Shown piece by piece: positions 35,610-46,621 of a stretch of DNA of 64,000 bases; the stretch's first letter is position 1, and the number at the start of each line of letters is the position of its first letter. The position numbers were made by a program, and so were the translations under genes. This DNA comes from Chiua virens (lineage: Eukaryota > Basidiomycota > Agaricomycetes > Boletales > Boletaceae). Location: the NCBI GenBank assembly GCA_019787685.1, contig JAHNUO010000008.1, positions 372,001 to 436,000 of the forward strand. The letters are read 5' to 3'. A model generated the notes under the pieces. That model saw only the letters and a program-made list of their open reading frames with translations. It was not told the DNA's origin and searched no databases.

Positions 35610-37671
35610 GTATCTGTCTTTGCCCTGCTACTGTTGGATTCTTTCAGGGCTCAGAATTCCGAGAGCAAGTCAGCAAATTCTCTTCAGATAGCTAGCATGT
35701 TGCCTGGAAGGATCGAGCTGGTGGCTGAGGCATCGGCTATGTTGGGGTCACCTGGGTGCACAGGAGCCTGGGTAGAAGACGGAGCTTCTGGCATTAGATG
35801 AGGGCATGTGTGCAAGTCTTGCATAGGACTGATGTGCTGATTTGAATAGCAGTTAAATTATATACCCAACTGGCAGGAGAGAAAAAAAGTGAGTAAGACC
35901 AATCTTCAAGTTGGGTTGGAATGGCAACTTGGCTGATTTGGCTTGCTTGGCCAGGTGATCTAGCTCGCGGTAAAGGAACACAATTAAGTTCTGTCACTCG
36001 ACACAGTGCTAAAAGCACCCTGCAGTGTCCATTGGTGTTCGAGTTGGAGTATAGATCCTCTGGGACTTACGAGTGCTGGGATTTACGAGAGGACTGAGGG
36101 TCCCAGACCAATGCATCGGTACCACTAGCACCACAGGCGATCCGGTCGTGTGAGGTTTGTATGATATGCCACCCAAAAAAACACTGATTCAGCACTTATG
36201 CACTGATCGATGAGTTGTGTGACATATTAGCACGACGTGATACCAAAAATATACAATGGATTAATACTTACACACTCAGTGGCAACCAAAAAATGACTGA
36301 ATTAGCTCAACCACATTGGTGTACCCTGGTTGGTCAGTGTAGTCCCCATTGTCCATATGACCAAACCTTAGACGAATTAGAAAACGGGCTGGTAAGACTG
36401 CTTGCCTCGATGTTGATACAGTCATCCACTGGCACTTGCGCCAAATAAATTTGTCGGAACTCATGAGACAAAACATGGACACTTTTATTTACAAAAACGC
36501 TAGGCTAGGATATAGTACTGTATACCTTGTCTAACGAGGAATTACATTGTGGATCGTGAGTGTTGTAAAGTTGCGACAGATGAAATCAACAATACTGCGT
36601 TTATCTCGTGTACCCCTTCAGTTGCGCCAGAACTAAATAAGGGAAATCTCATCTGTGATCTTCGCTTAGCCTTATCTTGTCGTTATCGCTGTAATGCGGC
36701 CACTCATGCTTCTACACTTCCCACCGTTGCTCTCATCAGTGTCTGACGTGGACTCCTTGACACCTTCCATTTCCCCAACCTCACGGCTGTTTGCTTTGGG
36801 TCTCGGAATTGCCCCCTCAAGTTTTCCGAGCTTTGGCTTCTTCCACGTTGGTCGCCAGCCCTCTTGTCTTGCCTGTGCACTTTCCTCAACCCAGAGCGCC
36901 TGGACCATTTCCTGATGATGCGCTTCTTGGTGTGTATCGTTTCTGTGTATCCATTCCTTGTCTGCCTGTTTCCATGCATCCATCACAGCTGACCTCTCCT
37001 CCCGCTGTCTTTTTCCTTGCCTGAATCACTTCATTTAGTCATACAGACTTTGCCTCATTTAGGTTATCTTGCTTAATTACTATGATAAGATCAGCTGAAC
37101 GCCACTTGATCCAGCTCCAAACCGGCATTGCTCTGGCACACAACAATACCTCTAAAATGACAGATATATGCTTTAGACTTAATACAATGATGTATCCCTA
37201 TATAAATACATGCATACTCATTGACATTACTACCATTTTTTTGCTACTGACTACAAGAAATGCCTGTTTGATGCCATGAACCCGGGAATCAGAAGTGTGG
37301 TTCATGATGCTGAGCTTTGTTTTACTTGTCTATATCATTATATAATATATTACTATGTGCACACTTCCATTTGGGAAGGGAATTGAACCTATGTGATTCT
37401 GCAAATCAGGAATGTCGCAAGTGCCGGTGGTGGTGCAAGTGCCGGTGGATGACTGTAGTGGCACAAATTTTGGATGTGGGTGACATGTGGGCATGGAATT
37501 CAGAAGGTCACTGTTCATTCAATCGGTGCCTACAAGCTAATGCAGCGCCCCGACGGATTGTATGCCGGCAACTTGGTCCAAAATAGATGCGACACCATTG
37601 TGAGAGGCAGATGAGGCTATAAGCAGGTAAAGCAGTGGCAATAGACTCACAAGTAGCCACCATGCGTCTCC
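35610..37671. other. Mostly noncoding spacer with one Lys/Pro-rich fragment
   Basis: No complete gene. On the minus strand 36986-36672 is an open frame of 104 codons with alternating charged residues and WKKPKLGKLEGAIPRPK. I associate such Lys/Pro segments with basidiomycete pogo-like transposase tails, but this is a weak recollection. The phrase GCCAAATAAATTTGT at ~36438 recurs near 38655. The rest holds short unrelated frames. Confidence 0.35.
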
Positions 37672-38545
37672 ATTGCCCAATGCTTGTCCCCTTTGAGCTC
37701 CTGCGGGAGATTATCTTGTGGCTGAAGGATGAGCCCAACGTCCTCAACTATGCCCTCCTCTTGACCGCCTGCTATGACTGGTAAGTATGAAATTCTTGTG
37801 TTGCAGTTGCAATGACTTACTTTGGGGAGCTGCTAGGCTTGCACCATTCATGTATCGCACAGTGGTGCTGCATGGCGAAACTCAAGCCCTTGGCTTTCTT
37901 GAGTGGCTGGAAGCTGACAAAGAGCACCGTGCAGCAAAAGTGAACAAGCTTGATGTAGGAAAAAAAGTTACAAAACCTACACTTGCGGACATCTTGAAGT
38001 CGTGCCATGGGCTCACCTCGCTGGAGATATGGTTTGGCTACCATCTCCACATGAATCCCAATATGGATCTTCTCTTCAAGCCTCTGAATGACCTCAAGAA
38101 CCTAAGGCACATGTATATCTTCTTAGTAGCTTTCTCAGAATGCACCATATTTCACTTACCCAGGTTTGAGGTATTTGGCCACTTAACTCATCTGCACCTC
38201 TCACCCTTCAAGACCGCATGGAAGGGCTGTCCCATCGGCTTTGCCAACCTTGACAAGTTGATGCACCTAGCCCTGCATTTCGACATCCTTCGGTCGAAAG
38301 GAGCTTGTGCTCAGGCAGTGCGGAGCTTCTTGCAAAAAGAGTCAATGCAGGTGGTCATTGTTTGGATGACCAGCTTTGAACTCACATCAGTGATTGCTCG
38401 AACGCTTTCGCAAGCAGGATGCGTGGATATGCGGGTGGTCCCACTTCCATTATTGGACTAGGCAGACCTATAAAGAGGCCACAGGAGGATTCTGGCGGTG
38501 GGCCGAGAAGGTCGTGGCTTGGCGAAAAGAGAACCCAGGTAAGCC
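37672..38545 (+). pseudogene. F-box/LRR-like protein, copy 2 (module gene 2)
   Basis: ATG 37672 opens LVPFELLREIILWLKDEPNVLNYALLLTAC, an F-box-like helix set. A 56-nt intron (37781-37836, GTAAGT...CTAG) joins DW to LAPFMYRTVVLHG. LRR-like turns follow: ILKSCHGLTSLEIWF, LFKPLNDLKNLRHMYIF, FGHLTHLHLSPF, FANLDKLMHLALHFDIL. The frame ends at TAG 38459-38461, but the next frame reads YKEATGGFWRWAEKVVAWRKENP up to a GTAAGC donor at about 38540, matching the GGFW...AE...W.KEN block of copy 1. So a single frameshift near 38460 separates the C-terminal block. Apart from this the gene is intact. Family role, if active: substrate adaptor of an SCF ubiquitin ligase. Confidence 0.65.
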
Positions 38546-38549
38546 TTTT

Positions 38550-39130
38550 CTAAGCTGAGAAAGCATCGGCTTGATACTCACTCGAGTACAGATGACCCAC
38601 TGACAAGTCCCGAATGGGTGGAGCGTCCAAGGGAGAATATCCACATTCGCACCAAATAAATTTGTAGGTATCCTGTGTAATAATGATTGATGCTGACAAT
38701 TGATATGTATACATCAAACACTTACCTGTGTCTGATGGGCAAACTACACTGACAATGACTATGTGACTAGGTGGCACTTCCAGAGAACCTACTTCAGCTA
38801 CATAGAATTTGAACAAGCTGGACTTGGAGCACACACCTGACATGTGTGATCAACTTGAAAGTGAGTGGATGGAGAGTGCTGAGGAGACCATAAGGATGGA
38901 ATAGGGGGCACTCTGGGAGTCTTTAACCCCACTGTCACGCAAACGAGATGGAGACGGGGCGACTCGATGGACACAAAGTCCAAGAGCGTTCTGAGGGACA
39001 ATGCAAAGTCAGTTCTCTGAGAGAAGGTAGAACCATGAGCGGCACAAAGCTAACCCTATGGATTGTCCAAGAATCGTTAGCCTGAGGGAGATTTCTGATG
39101 GCGCCAGGAACAGTGGTGCTGGCAAGCATT
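38550..39130 (-). pseudogene. Fragment of the X inverted-repeat unit
   Basis: The minus strand carries WTLCPSSRPVSISFA-like sequence and the phrases 'rules' of the X 5' region (CACAAAGTCCAAGAG, GCACAAAGC, TTAACCCCACTGTC), as in the arms at 51.3 and 18.3 kb. Its left end (38785-38890) also contains CCTACTTCAGCTACATAG followed by GCTGGACTTGGAGCACA, which recurs at 50047-50115 at the end of DUF6532 copy 2. So this fragment reproduces the DUF6532-X junction but sits between module genes 2 and 3. Confidence 0.55.
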
Positions 39131-39420
39131 AAACTGAATTATTTTAGTACTGTTACTTGAAATGTTGGGAAGACTGCGAGCTGTGATGTTACTCACCTGC
39201 AGAGTCATTCCAACAGAAACAGGACAAACAGTTGTCTGGAGTACTGTTGGACCATGTTAATGGAGCGTCGATGGTGCAAATCAGCAGTGAGCAAGGATTG
39301 CTGTGCTCGCTGACAGTCACTCTGCACTTTAGAACTCTGCTTTCCCTTCTCCAACTCATACTGCAACAATCCAAGTGATTCCATGGAACTCGTGTCTCAC
39401 CCCCAAATTCAGGATCTTCC

Positions 39421-40125
39421 TGTTACAATAGTTCCAGGTAGGACCTAGCATAGCCACAAAAGCACTAAGTACCAAGTGGCTGCAATAACTCAAACAACCA
39501 CCACTTGATACGTGGTGCACTGAAGAGTCGAACAAGGGTTTCTGGTCAGTGGGTTGCTACCAGAGAGACAAGTGAAAACTTAGGCATTGCTGAGAGTTGT
39601 CCTGTTGGGAATCTATACCCGAGGGATGGTTGAGGGTTGAGGGTTGACTACAATGAGTCCGAGTGTTCAAGTAGGACTAGGAGTAGTCCAGTTGAGTGGT
39701 CACAAGCACTGAGGTAAGTGGAGCAGAGATACTCAGCTAGATTGTGGAGATCAAGACTAGGGTACAAGAGTATTGCTGCAAGGTATTTATACTATGAGAA
39801 TCGTGCATGGACCAAGAGACTAAAAGTGGTGGCCAAGAAGATCAGAAGGGATAAAGGCCAAAAGGGGAAATCATATGATGTGATGGCAGTGGACGATGAC
39901 GAAGGTGAAATGACAAATGCGAAGCCATCGGATGATGACAAGAATGAAATGAGTAAGAGTGATGCCATCGGATGATGACGTGAAAGAGGAAGAATAAGCA
40001 TACGGGTAATGCTGATGCGGTTACATAAGGTGAAAGTGAAACGAGTACGAATGAACATACGAGGATACCTAGGTATTGAGTGAAGTGAAGTAGTACAAGT
40101 GAAACAAATGAAAGAAATTGTAACA
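39421..40125 (-). repeat. 3' LTR of the gypsy element
   Basis: 705 bp. Compared with the other LTR it has a short internal duplication around GATGCCATCGGATGATGAC (39920-39980) and lacks the palindromic insertion. The complement of 39781-39797 holds the family TATA sequence CATAGTATAAATACC. Confidence 0.9.
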
Positions 40126-40257
40126 TTACCCCTGGAGTACGATCACAGTATCAAACAAAGATCATCACTAGAAATCGAATGCATCATGGACAGAACTGCC
40201 GGTGATATTGGTGTAGCCCTCGTCATCAATGGGGTCATCACATGGGGATATTGAGCG

Positions 40258-41382
40258 TCAATCAGGAGATGTGGAACATTGTTGTGCATGGCGGCAGGCT
40301 TGTTGAGGTGGGGGTATAGGGAGTACGGTGCGGCCGTTGTGGCGAGACAATGAAGACGAGTTCGTCAAAGAGGACGACATGGATGGGATGGTGGGACGAG
40401 GGGAGCGCCTTCTCCAAGTAGCTCCGGTGGCCACAGGAGTAAGCTGGTTGGTGAGGGGGATGCGAGTGCGTACCCTAGGAGGTTGTCCAGGGCAGCAGGA
40501 TTGGATATTGCCTGGGGCCCAGGTGAGGCAAATGGGGCATTGGTACATGGGGCATTCAACGCAGATGTGGCCGAGTTTTCGGCATTCAAAGCATGCCTCA
40601 TGCCATTGGGGGTGATTGTCGGGGAGGGATACCTGACTGGTCCGAAACATCAGTTCGGCCTCAGCGCGGTTGCAAGCAATGATTTCCTCTTCAGTAAAAG
40701 GAGTGGATGAGGCGGATGGAGTTGAGGAAGGGCGTGTAGGGGGGGCCATTCGACAGGATAGGTCCACTTGGTAGCGGTGGAGGTCCTCCAAGAATTCGCC
40801 CATCTGCATTTGATGGAGGGTATGTTCAATATAGGTGCAGATTTGGTCATGGATTTGTCCAGTAACCACAGAGAGGAGGTGGGAGTGACGATCACGACCG
40901 AGTAGGTCAGACTGGACGAAGGTAAGGCACTTGCATTGGAGATATGCCAGGTAGAGAGCGTTGAGAGGGGAGTTCAGGTCAAGGTGATGTTCGATGGGGA
41001 AGGCCATCACGGGATCTAGGATGAGTTTGCGCATGCAGTGAAAGTACTTGGGGGTCGAAGAAGAGGAACAGATAGTGTGGGAATGGTAAGGGAGGTCTAC
41101 CACCTGGAGAGGAGAATGAACACGACTAGGGCGCTCAGAAGAAACAGGCCATTGAGAAGGACCTCCCCATCCTGTGGAGGCAACTGCTGAAACAGCAGGA
41201 GAAAGGGGTTGGGTGGACTCCATGAGGGAGAATTTGGTGGAGAGGGTGGAGACATTGGAGATAGGTGTGGCTGGTGGTGGTAGGGGAAGGTGAGGAATAG
41301 ATGCGGTCGGCATGAAGACAGGCATGGAGTGGATAATTTCATTTTCAAAGTCGAGGGTGGAGCAGGAGCGGTAGGTCATCAC
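40258..41382 (-). CDS. Downstream zinc-knuckle reading frame of the gypsy element
   Basis: An uninterrupted frame of 374 codons, in the same frame as pol and separated from the chromodomain by a TAA at 41485-41487 and a Thr/Pro-rich linker. It has a Pro/Ser-rich first third, a helical middle (LQCKCLTFVQSDLLG, GQIHDQICTYIEHTLHQM), and near the end CFECRKLGHICVEC followed by MYQCPICLTW and SCC, a CCHC-like knuckle with extra cysteine pairs. The end is basic and Ser/Arg-rich. It stays open while gag and pol have accumulated seven stops. Likely role is nucleic-acid binding; it may have been a C-terminal part of pol (if TAA arose from CAA) or a separate protein. No homologue is named. Confidence 0.7.
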   Translation of the reverse strand: MMTYRSCSTLDFENEIIHSMPVFMPTASIPHLPLPPPATPISNVSTLSTKFSLMESTQPLSPAVSAVASTGWGGPSQWPVSSERPSRVHSPLQVVDLPYHSHTICSSSSTPKYFHCMRKLILDPVMAFPIEHHLDLNSPLNALYLAYLQCKCLTFVQSDLLGRDRHSHLLSVVTGQIHDQICTYIEHTLHQMQMGEFLEDLHRYQVDLSCRMAPPTRPSSTPSASSTPFTEEEIIACNRAEAELMFRTSQVSLPDNHPQWHEACFECRKLGHICVECPMYQCPICLTWAPGNIQSCCPGQPPRVRTRIPLTNQLTPVATGATWRRRSPRPTIPSMSSSLTNSSSLSRHNGRTVLPIPPPQQACRHAQQCSTSPD

Positions 41383-41484
41383 TGCATTGACACGGGCAGT
41401 GGTAGTGGTCTGAGTGGGGAGCGAGGTGGTCGTGGTGGTGGAGAAGACAAAGGGACTGGAGGGAAATCCTTGGGGTGGATGCGT

Positions 41485-44400
41485 TTATATGTAAGCATCG
41501 ACGGTGTCCGTGGCATTTCCTAGGTTGGATTCAGGTTCCCATGAGTCATTGGAGGCAGAGTACCCTTTCCATCAGATCAGGAATTTGCGGTTACGCAGAT
41601 TCCGTGTGTGGTGCAAGATCCATTCAATTTTGTATTCTTCTTCTCCAGCGATAAGGTCAGGAGGGGGTTTCGGGAAGTTCAGGCTGTAGGTCTCTGTTTC
41701 GCGATAGGACGATAAGAGGGAAGCATGGAAGACCAGATGGATCTTCCAAGTTTTGGGAAGGCAGAGGCAGTATGTGAGTGGAGAGAGAACTTCTGTGATC
41801 GTGAAAGGGCCTTCTCGGCAAGATGCAAGTTTTGGGGAAATGAGTTCCCGTTTCAGGTTGCGGGCTTCCAACCACACTTGCTCTCCTTTAGTAAAGGGTT
41901 TAAATTTGTGGAAGGAGTGGGCTTTCATAGCCTGGTGAGCGAGTTTGTGAGTGGCGAGGGCTTCATCGCGAGCAGCGGAGAGGACTTTGAGGCATTCTTC
42001 AATGGCGGGGAGTTTGGTTTCTGCAAAGATACCGAGTAGGGGATGGGGTTCATAGCCCATCATCAAGAAGAAGGGGGATTTGCTGGTGACAGAGTGGGGG
42101 CGGTGGTTGTGTGCGAATTCAGCCATAGGTAGTAAATCAGCCCATTTCTCCAGATTGTTTTGGCAATACATATGGAGATAGGTCTTGACTTCTTGGTTGA
42201 CTCATTCTGTTTCACCATCTGATTGGGGATGATAAGCAGTGGAGAGGGAGAGGCGATAACTGATAAGCCGGGAGAGTTCTTTTGCGAAGGCAGAAGCAAA
42301 CTGTGGGCCACGGTTGGAGATGATTTTGTCATAAAGACTGAATCGGGTGTAAACTTTGTGAAAAAAGAGGCAGGCTATTCCTGCTGAGTCGGCGGTTTTC
42401 ACTGTGGGGCAAAGAATTACCCCCTTTGTAAGTCCGTGGTCAACCACGACCATGAGAGAGTCATAGCCCTCCGCAGAAACAGGCAGATCAGTGATGAGAT
42501 CCACAGAGACATTCTGGAAGGGTCTGGAGCAAGCGGAGGGGATCGGAGATAGAGGAGGTGTGGTTGGGTGGGTGTTGACCTTGTGTTGCTGACACGAGGC
42601 ACAACCAGAGACATAGGAATGGACAAAGGAGGCGAGACCCAGCCACCAGAATTCAGCGGCGACGAGTTGGCGAGTTTTCAAGACACTGGGGTGTCCGGCT
42701 GAGTGGGAGTCATGGTGACAAGCAACAATCTGTTGCTGGAGGTTGAGATCAGGGGGAACATAGATGTGGCCTTGGTAAGTCAAGACGCCAGCATCATATT
42801 TCCAGTCAGAGAGGTGGGCATGGAAGGAAGAGGGTAGTCCCCCATCCAAGGCGTTCAGGGTGTCAAGGACAAGTGGGTCGTTGACTGAGGATTTGGCGAT
42901 GAGAGCCTGGAGGTCGAGGGTGACGAGGTTGACAAAGACATTATCTGGAAGAAGGGTAACGTCTTTGTTATCAGAGTCTGATGAGATATGATCAGGATGG
43001 CGGGAGAGCACGTCAGGACCATCAAGGAGTTTCCTGGGGATGTGGGAGAATGTTAGGTCAAAGTCAGCGAGGTCAAGGAGCCAATGAGCTTGTCGTTGGT
43101 TCAAGTTTTGGGGTTGATGGAAGTATGTCAAGTTCTTGTGGTTGGAGAAGACTGTGACAGGGTGCACACTGCCACAGAGGTGGTGGCACCATGCTTTGAG
43201 GGAGTGAATAACTGCGAGGAGTTCACGATCATAGATGTTGTAGTTTCATTCAGTTGCATTGAATGACTGAGAGAGGTAAGAACAAGGTTTCCAGTCACCG
43301 TTGACATCGGTCTGGAGGAGGATGCCACCGTTGGAATGTTGCAGGGGAATTGGTCAGTCCAAAGAACATGACTGTTGGTTCAAAGAGGCCATGGTGAGTG
43401 ATAAATGTGGCCTTCCACTGGTGTCTGTCCTTGATACGAACATTGTTGTAACCCCATTGGACATTGAACTTGGTGAATAGTTTGGCATCCTTGAGTTTAT
43501 CAACGAGGTCAGAGATAAGAGGGAGAGGGTATGCATCACGAACGGTATGTTCATTGATGTAGCAGTAATCTTGACAAGGACAGAGTTTGCCATCCTTCTT
43601 TTTGACGAAGAAGAAGGGAGAGGCCTGAGGGGAATTGGAAGGGTGGATCTTTCCGTTGGCAAGGTGTTCATTGATGAAGTCGTCAGTGGCCTTGCGCTTG
43701 TCTGGGGACAAGGGGTAGACCTTTCTGACTTTCGGTTGGAAGGTGTCTTTCAGATGGATTTCATGGTCACAAGACCTTGAGGGAGGCATCTGATTGAAGG
43801 GTTCCTTCGCGAATACGGATTTGAATTCTGAGTATTCCAGAGGCAGGGTGATCTTGGGTTTCTTTGCTGTGGCTGCAAGGGCAGTAGCATTGGTGAGCTT
43901 CTTGGGTTGAGTAGTCCAAACGAAGCATTGTCCAGCGCACATGATGTGGTTGACGGAGTGTTGCATGGATTGGGTCATGAAACGATGCCTGGTTTCGGTG
44001 CCGAGGTAGTCGTAGAGTTTGCCATCCCAAATGGGATCGACATCAAGGTGGCGGATGGGTTTGATCGGAGGAGGGTGAGCGAGTCTGGCGGAGTGTTTTG
44101 GTTCATTGGTGGTGATGGGCGGGAGGTCAGGTTCGGGAGCGGACATGGTAATGGTTTTGGTGACCCAATCAATGATTGGGTTAGTTGCTTTGAGCCAGGG
44201 GAGTCCTAGGATCACATTTTCAGAACCACAATGGATAATATGGCACTTGATTCATTGGAGTACTCTGCCAAGAGCAATCCGGAGGGTGGTGGTGAATTTG
44301 ATATCACCATTCTTGTTTGCAGTGGAATCGATGTTCCAGACCAGGATAGGTTTCGGAAGGCAATCCTTTGGGAACTTGTGTTTCTGGACAAAGTGCCAGT

Positions 44401-44569
44401 CAATGCAGTTGATTCCGGCTCCAGAGTCAATGAGAGCATGGGTGTCGATGTCTTGAGAAGTAGCGGTTACGTTCAATCTAACAGGGATTTGCATAGATTG
44501 GGACGAAAGCTCAGCTACTAGTACATGGGTATGAGAATGGGAAGATACCGGCATCGAATCGGTCTTCCT
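41485..44569 (-). pseudogene. Gypsy pol: protease, RT, RNase H, integrase, chromodomain
   Basis: Protease motif ALIDSGAG (~44430). RT begins with a hinge SDHEIHLKD-like segment, SPFFFVKKKDGK, then FTKFNVQWGYNN, where the usual catalytic FTKLDVRWGYNN has lost its aspartate (Asp to Asn). RT stops after FFGLTNSPATFQ and jumps at ~43340 to RNase H (GDWKPCSYLSQSFN), so the YxDD box and connection are deleted. Integrase shows H...H then CASCQQ (~42600), VDLITDLP, SNRGPQF (second catalytic aspartate now Asn) and YHPQSDGETE. The chromodomain reads WKGYSASNDSWEPESNL (~41560). TGA stops at 44252, 43246, 42202 and 41572 interrupt it. Chromodomains steer such elements to heterochromatin. Confidence 0.9.
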
Positions 44570-44571
44570 CC

Positions 44572-45801
44572 TTAAAAACCCATGACTGGAGTGGTCACCT
44601 TGTTTACACTCATGGCGTCTTTGTCATCCTCCTCGACTTCTACTAAGGCAGGGATTGGGTCTGATTTTGGAACGGTTTTCCAGACCTTTTTGGAGGAGGA
44701 TGTGGGTTGGGTTTTGGTTGAGAATGCTGTGCATGCGGATATTTGGTGTCTGGGTTTGCAACAGCGGAAGCAGAGTTTTTGTTTGAAGCATTGCTTTTGC
44801 TCAGCTTCGGTAAGCTTAGGGACATAGATAGCATCTATGTCCATAGCATCAGGGTCTCACTCCTTCTTGCAAGGGGGGTTGTTGTGGAAGACAACGGCAG
44901 CGGTAGGTTTCTTGTTTCGGTGGGTGATCTCATCAGCACACTCACATTGGGTTTTGAAATGGATGGCTTGGGTATACCACTTGTCGATCATGGTAGGGAC
45001 TGTGTCCATCCCTTGGATGCACCGCATAAGGGAAGGTGGGAGGCTGGCTGCAAAGAAGTTGATGAGGACGGAGTCAGAGCCAGCAAGTCTGGCAGTGACG
45101 ACTTTGTTTCGGAAGGAGGAGATGTTCGAGGGGACGTCTTCGTTCCTGGTGGAACGGGTGGTGGAGAGCCAGGCGATTGCATCGCCCTTAGTGTCATGGT
45201 GTTCAAAGTCCTTTCAGAACTCCATTTGCCAGTCAGCCCAGGTACTGAAGGATCTGGCGGTGATGGACTTGGCGCGGAACGTGTCAGCCCAAGTAAGAGC
45301 GGATCCTTCAGTCATGAATGAGAGGGCGAAGGCAACTAGTTTGTTTTCAGTGCTGTAAACATCTTCATTAATGAAGAGGTAGGTGGCAACGTCGTTGAGC
45401 CAGGGTATGGCACGATCGTAGGAGCCATTGAAGGCCGAGGGTTTGCCAAGACAAAGTTCAACAGCCTTGTTAGACATGTTGGTAGTGGTTGAGATGGTGG
45501 GTTGCGGTAGTTGTACCAGCAGTGTAACGATGGATGGGTTCCGGTTCTGGATAGATGGTGGTCTGGGGTTAATCCTTCATGGGGTCATTGGGGACACAAA
45601 GGAGGCAAGGGCAGGGAGGTCGAGTGATTGATGAAGACGATCAGCTAGTTGCTGAGTTTCGTCCTCCAAGTCAAGGTGTTTGATGTTTATGTCAAGGTCT
45701 GCTTCCTGGGGTTCAGAAAGTGGGGTCAAGGGTTCAGGGTTTTCGTCAGATAAATTGGACAATGGTGTGTTAGACGTCCAAAGACTCCAACTGGGATTCA
45801 A
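44572..45801 (-). pseudogene. Gypsy gag
   Basis: Opens MNPSWSLWTSN, acidic N-terminus, then KPSAFNGSYDRAIPWLNDVATYL, ALTWADTFRAKS and WADWQMEF, the usual retrotransposon gag helices, then VVTARLAGSDSVLINFF. The nucleocapsid has CFRCCKPRHQISAC (C-x2-C-x4-H-x4-C; the common glycine before the histidine is arginine). It ends VMGF then TAA at 44572-44574. Three internal TGA codons (45577, 45214, 44857) interrupt an otherwise continuous frame. Confidence 0.88.
44575..44581 (-). promoter_or_regulatory. Candidate -1 ribosomal frameshift site between gag and pol
   Basis: On the minus strand the last gag codons are ATG GGT TTT TAA. The heptamer GGGTTTT has the canonical X XXY YYZ form in the gag frame and abuts the stop. 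The protease region (LRRKTDS then MPVSSHSH) is open in the -1 frame from exactly this point. A downstream structure was not assessed. Confidence 0.5.
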
Positions 45802-46305
45802 GAGTGGATGGGTGGGAGGTCGTCCTGCAATGGTGGGCAGCTAGCTGCGCGAAGGCAGGCTGTATTGGTAGTCTTGATCTTATGTTACAATAGTTCCAGG
45901 TAGGACCTAGCATAGCCACAAAAGCACTAAGTACCAAGTGGCTGCAATAACTCAAACAACCACCACTTGATACGTGGTGCACTGAAGAGTCGAACAAGGG
46001 TTTCTGGTCAGTGGGTTGCTACCAGAGAGACAAGTGAAAACTCAGGCATTGCTGAGAGTTGTCCTGTTGGGAATCTATACCCGAGGGATGGCCGAGGGTT
46101 GAGGGTTGACTACAATGAGTCCGAGTGTTCAAGTAGGACTAGGAGTACACCACCAAATCTTTTAGATGCCGTGTGAACGTATGACGGAATTTGTCAGTCA
46201 CATGTTACAGCGGAGTTGTGCGAGATGAGGGCGGGATGTCTGGCAGACGTCGGGACAATTCTCATGCCTGAGGCGGGGTGGCACAAAAAAAACACAAAAA
46301 AATAA

Positions 46306-46378
46306 GGACTGCAACGAGGGTCGAACCCTGATACACCACCTAACAAGACCGTGTTGTAAACCACCACACCACAAGTCC
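46306..46378 (-). ncRNA. tRNA-like sequence, left arm
   Basis: Read on the minus strand it begins GGACTTG and ends GCAGTCC (five acceptor pairs), has a D-arm GTGT/ACAC around GGTGGTTTACA, and a box B GGTTCGACCC. The anticodon arm does not form a proper five-pair stem and the T stem has two mismatches, so it is a tRNA-derived promoter-like module and not a working tRNA. Confidence 0.55.
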
Positions 46379-46548
46379 ACAGCTAATCTGTCAACACTTG
46401 TCAAATATATAGGAGTTGCAGATTTTTAGAGTAATTACACCATGATTCACCATTCATTCAGACCTTGTTTATGTATTATTATAACTAAATTTTCTACTCC
46501 AAGCAGTTGCACTCCTATATATTTGACAAGTGTTGACAGAGTAGTTGT

Positions 46549-46621
46549 GGACTTGTAGTGTGGTGGTTTGCAACACGGTCTTGTTAGGTGGTGTATTAGG
46601 GTTCAACCCTCGTTGCAGTCC
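46549..46621 (+). ncRNA. tRNA-like sequence, right arm
   Basis: The mirror copy of 46306-46378, with a few transitions (box B GGTTCAACCC, D-loop TTTGCA). It has the same 73-nt length and the same poor anticodon arm. A T-rich run (TTATTTTTTTGTGTTTTTTTG) follows directly and could end an RNA polymerase III transcript. Confidence 0.55.

Noticed and set aside
36672..36986. A pogo-like transposase gene
   Set aside because: Only a Lys/Pro-rich tail-like segment is visible and no DDE core lies nearby.
39718..39975. Open frame MEQRYSARL... also found at 46814-47053
   Set aside because: It is the LTR read antisense to the element; conservation reflects LTR identity, not coding.
46306..46621. Two functional tRNA genes
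   Set aside because: Acceptor and box B look right, but the anticodon stem does not pair and the T stem has mismatches; kept only as tRNA-like.
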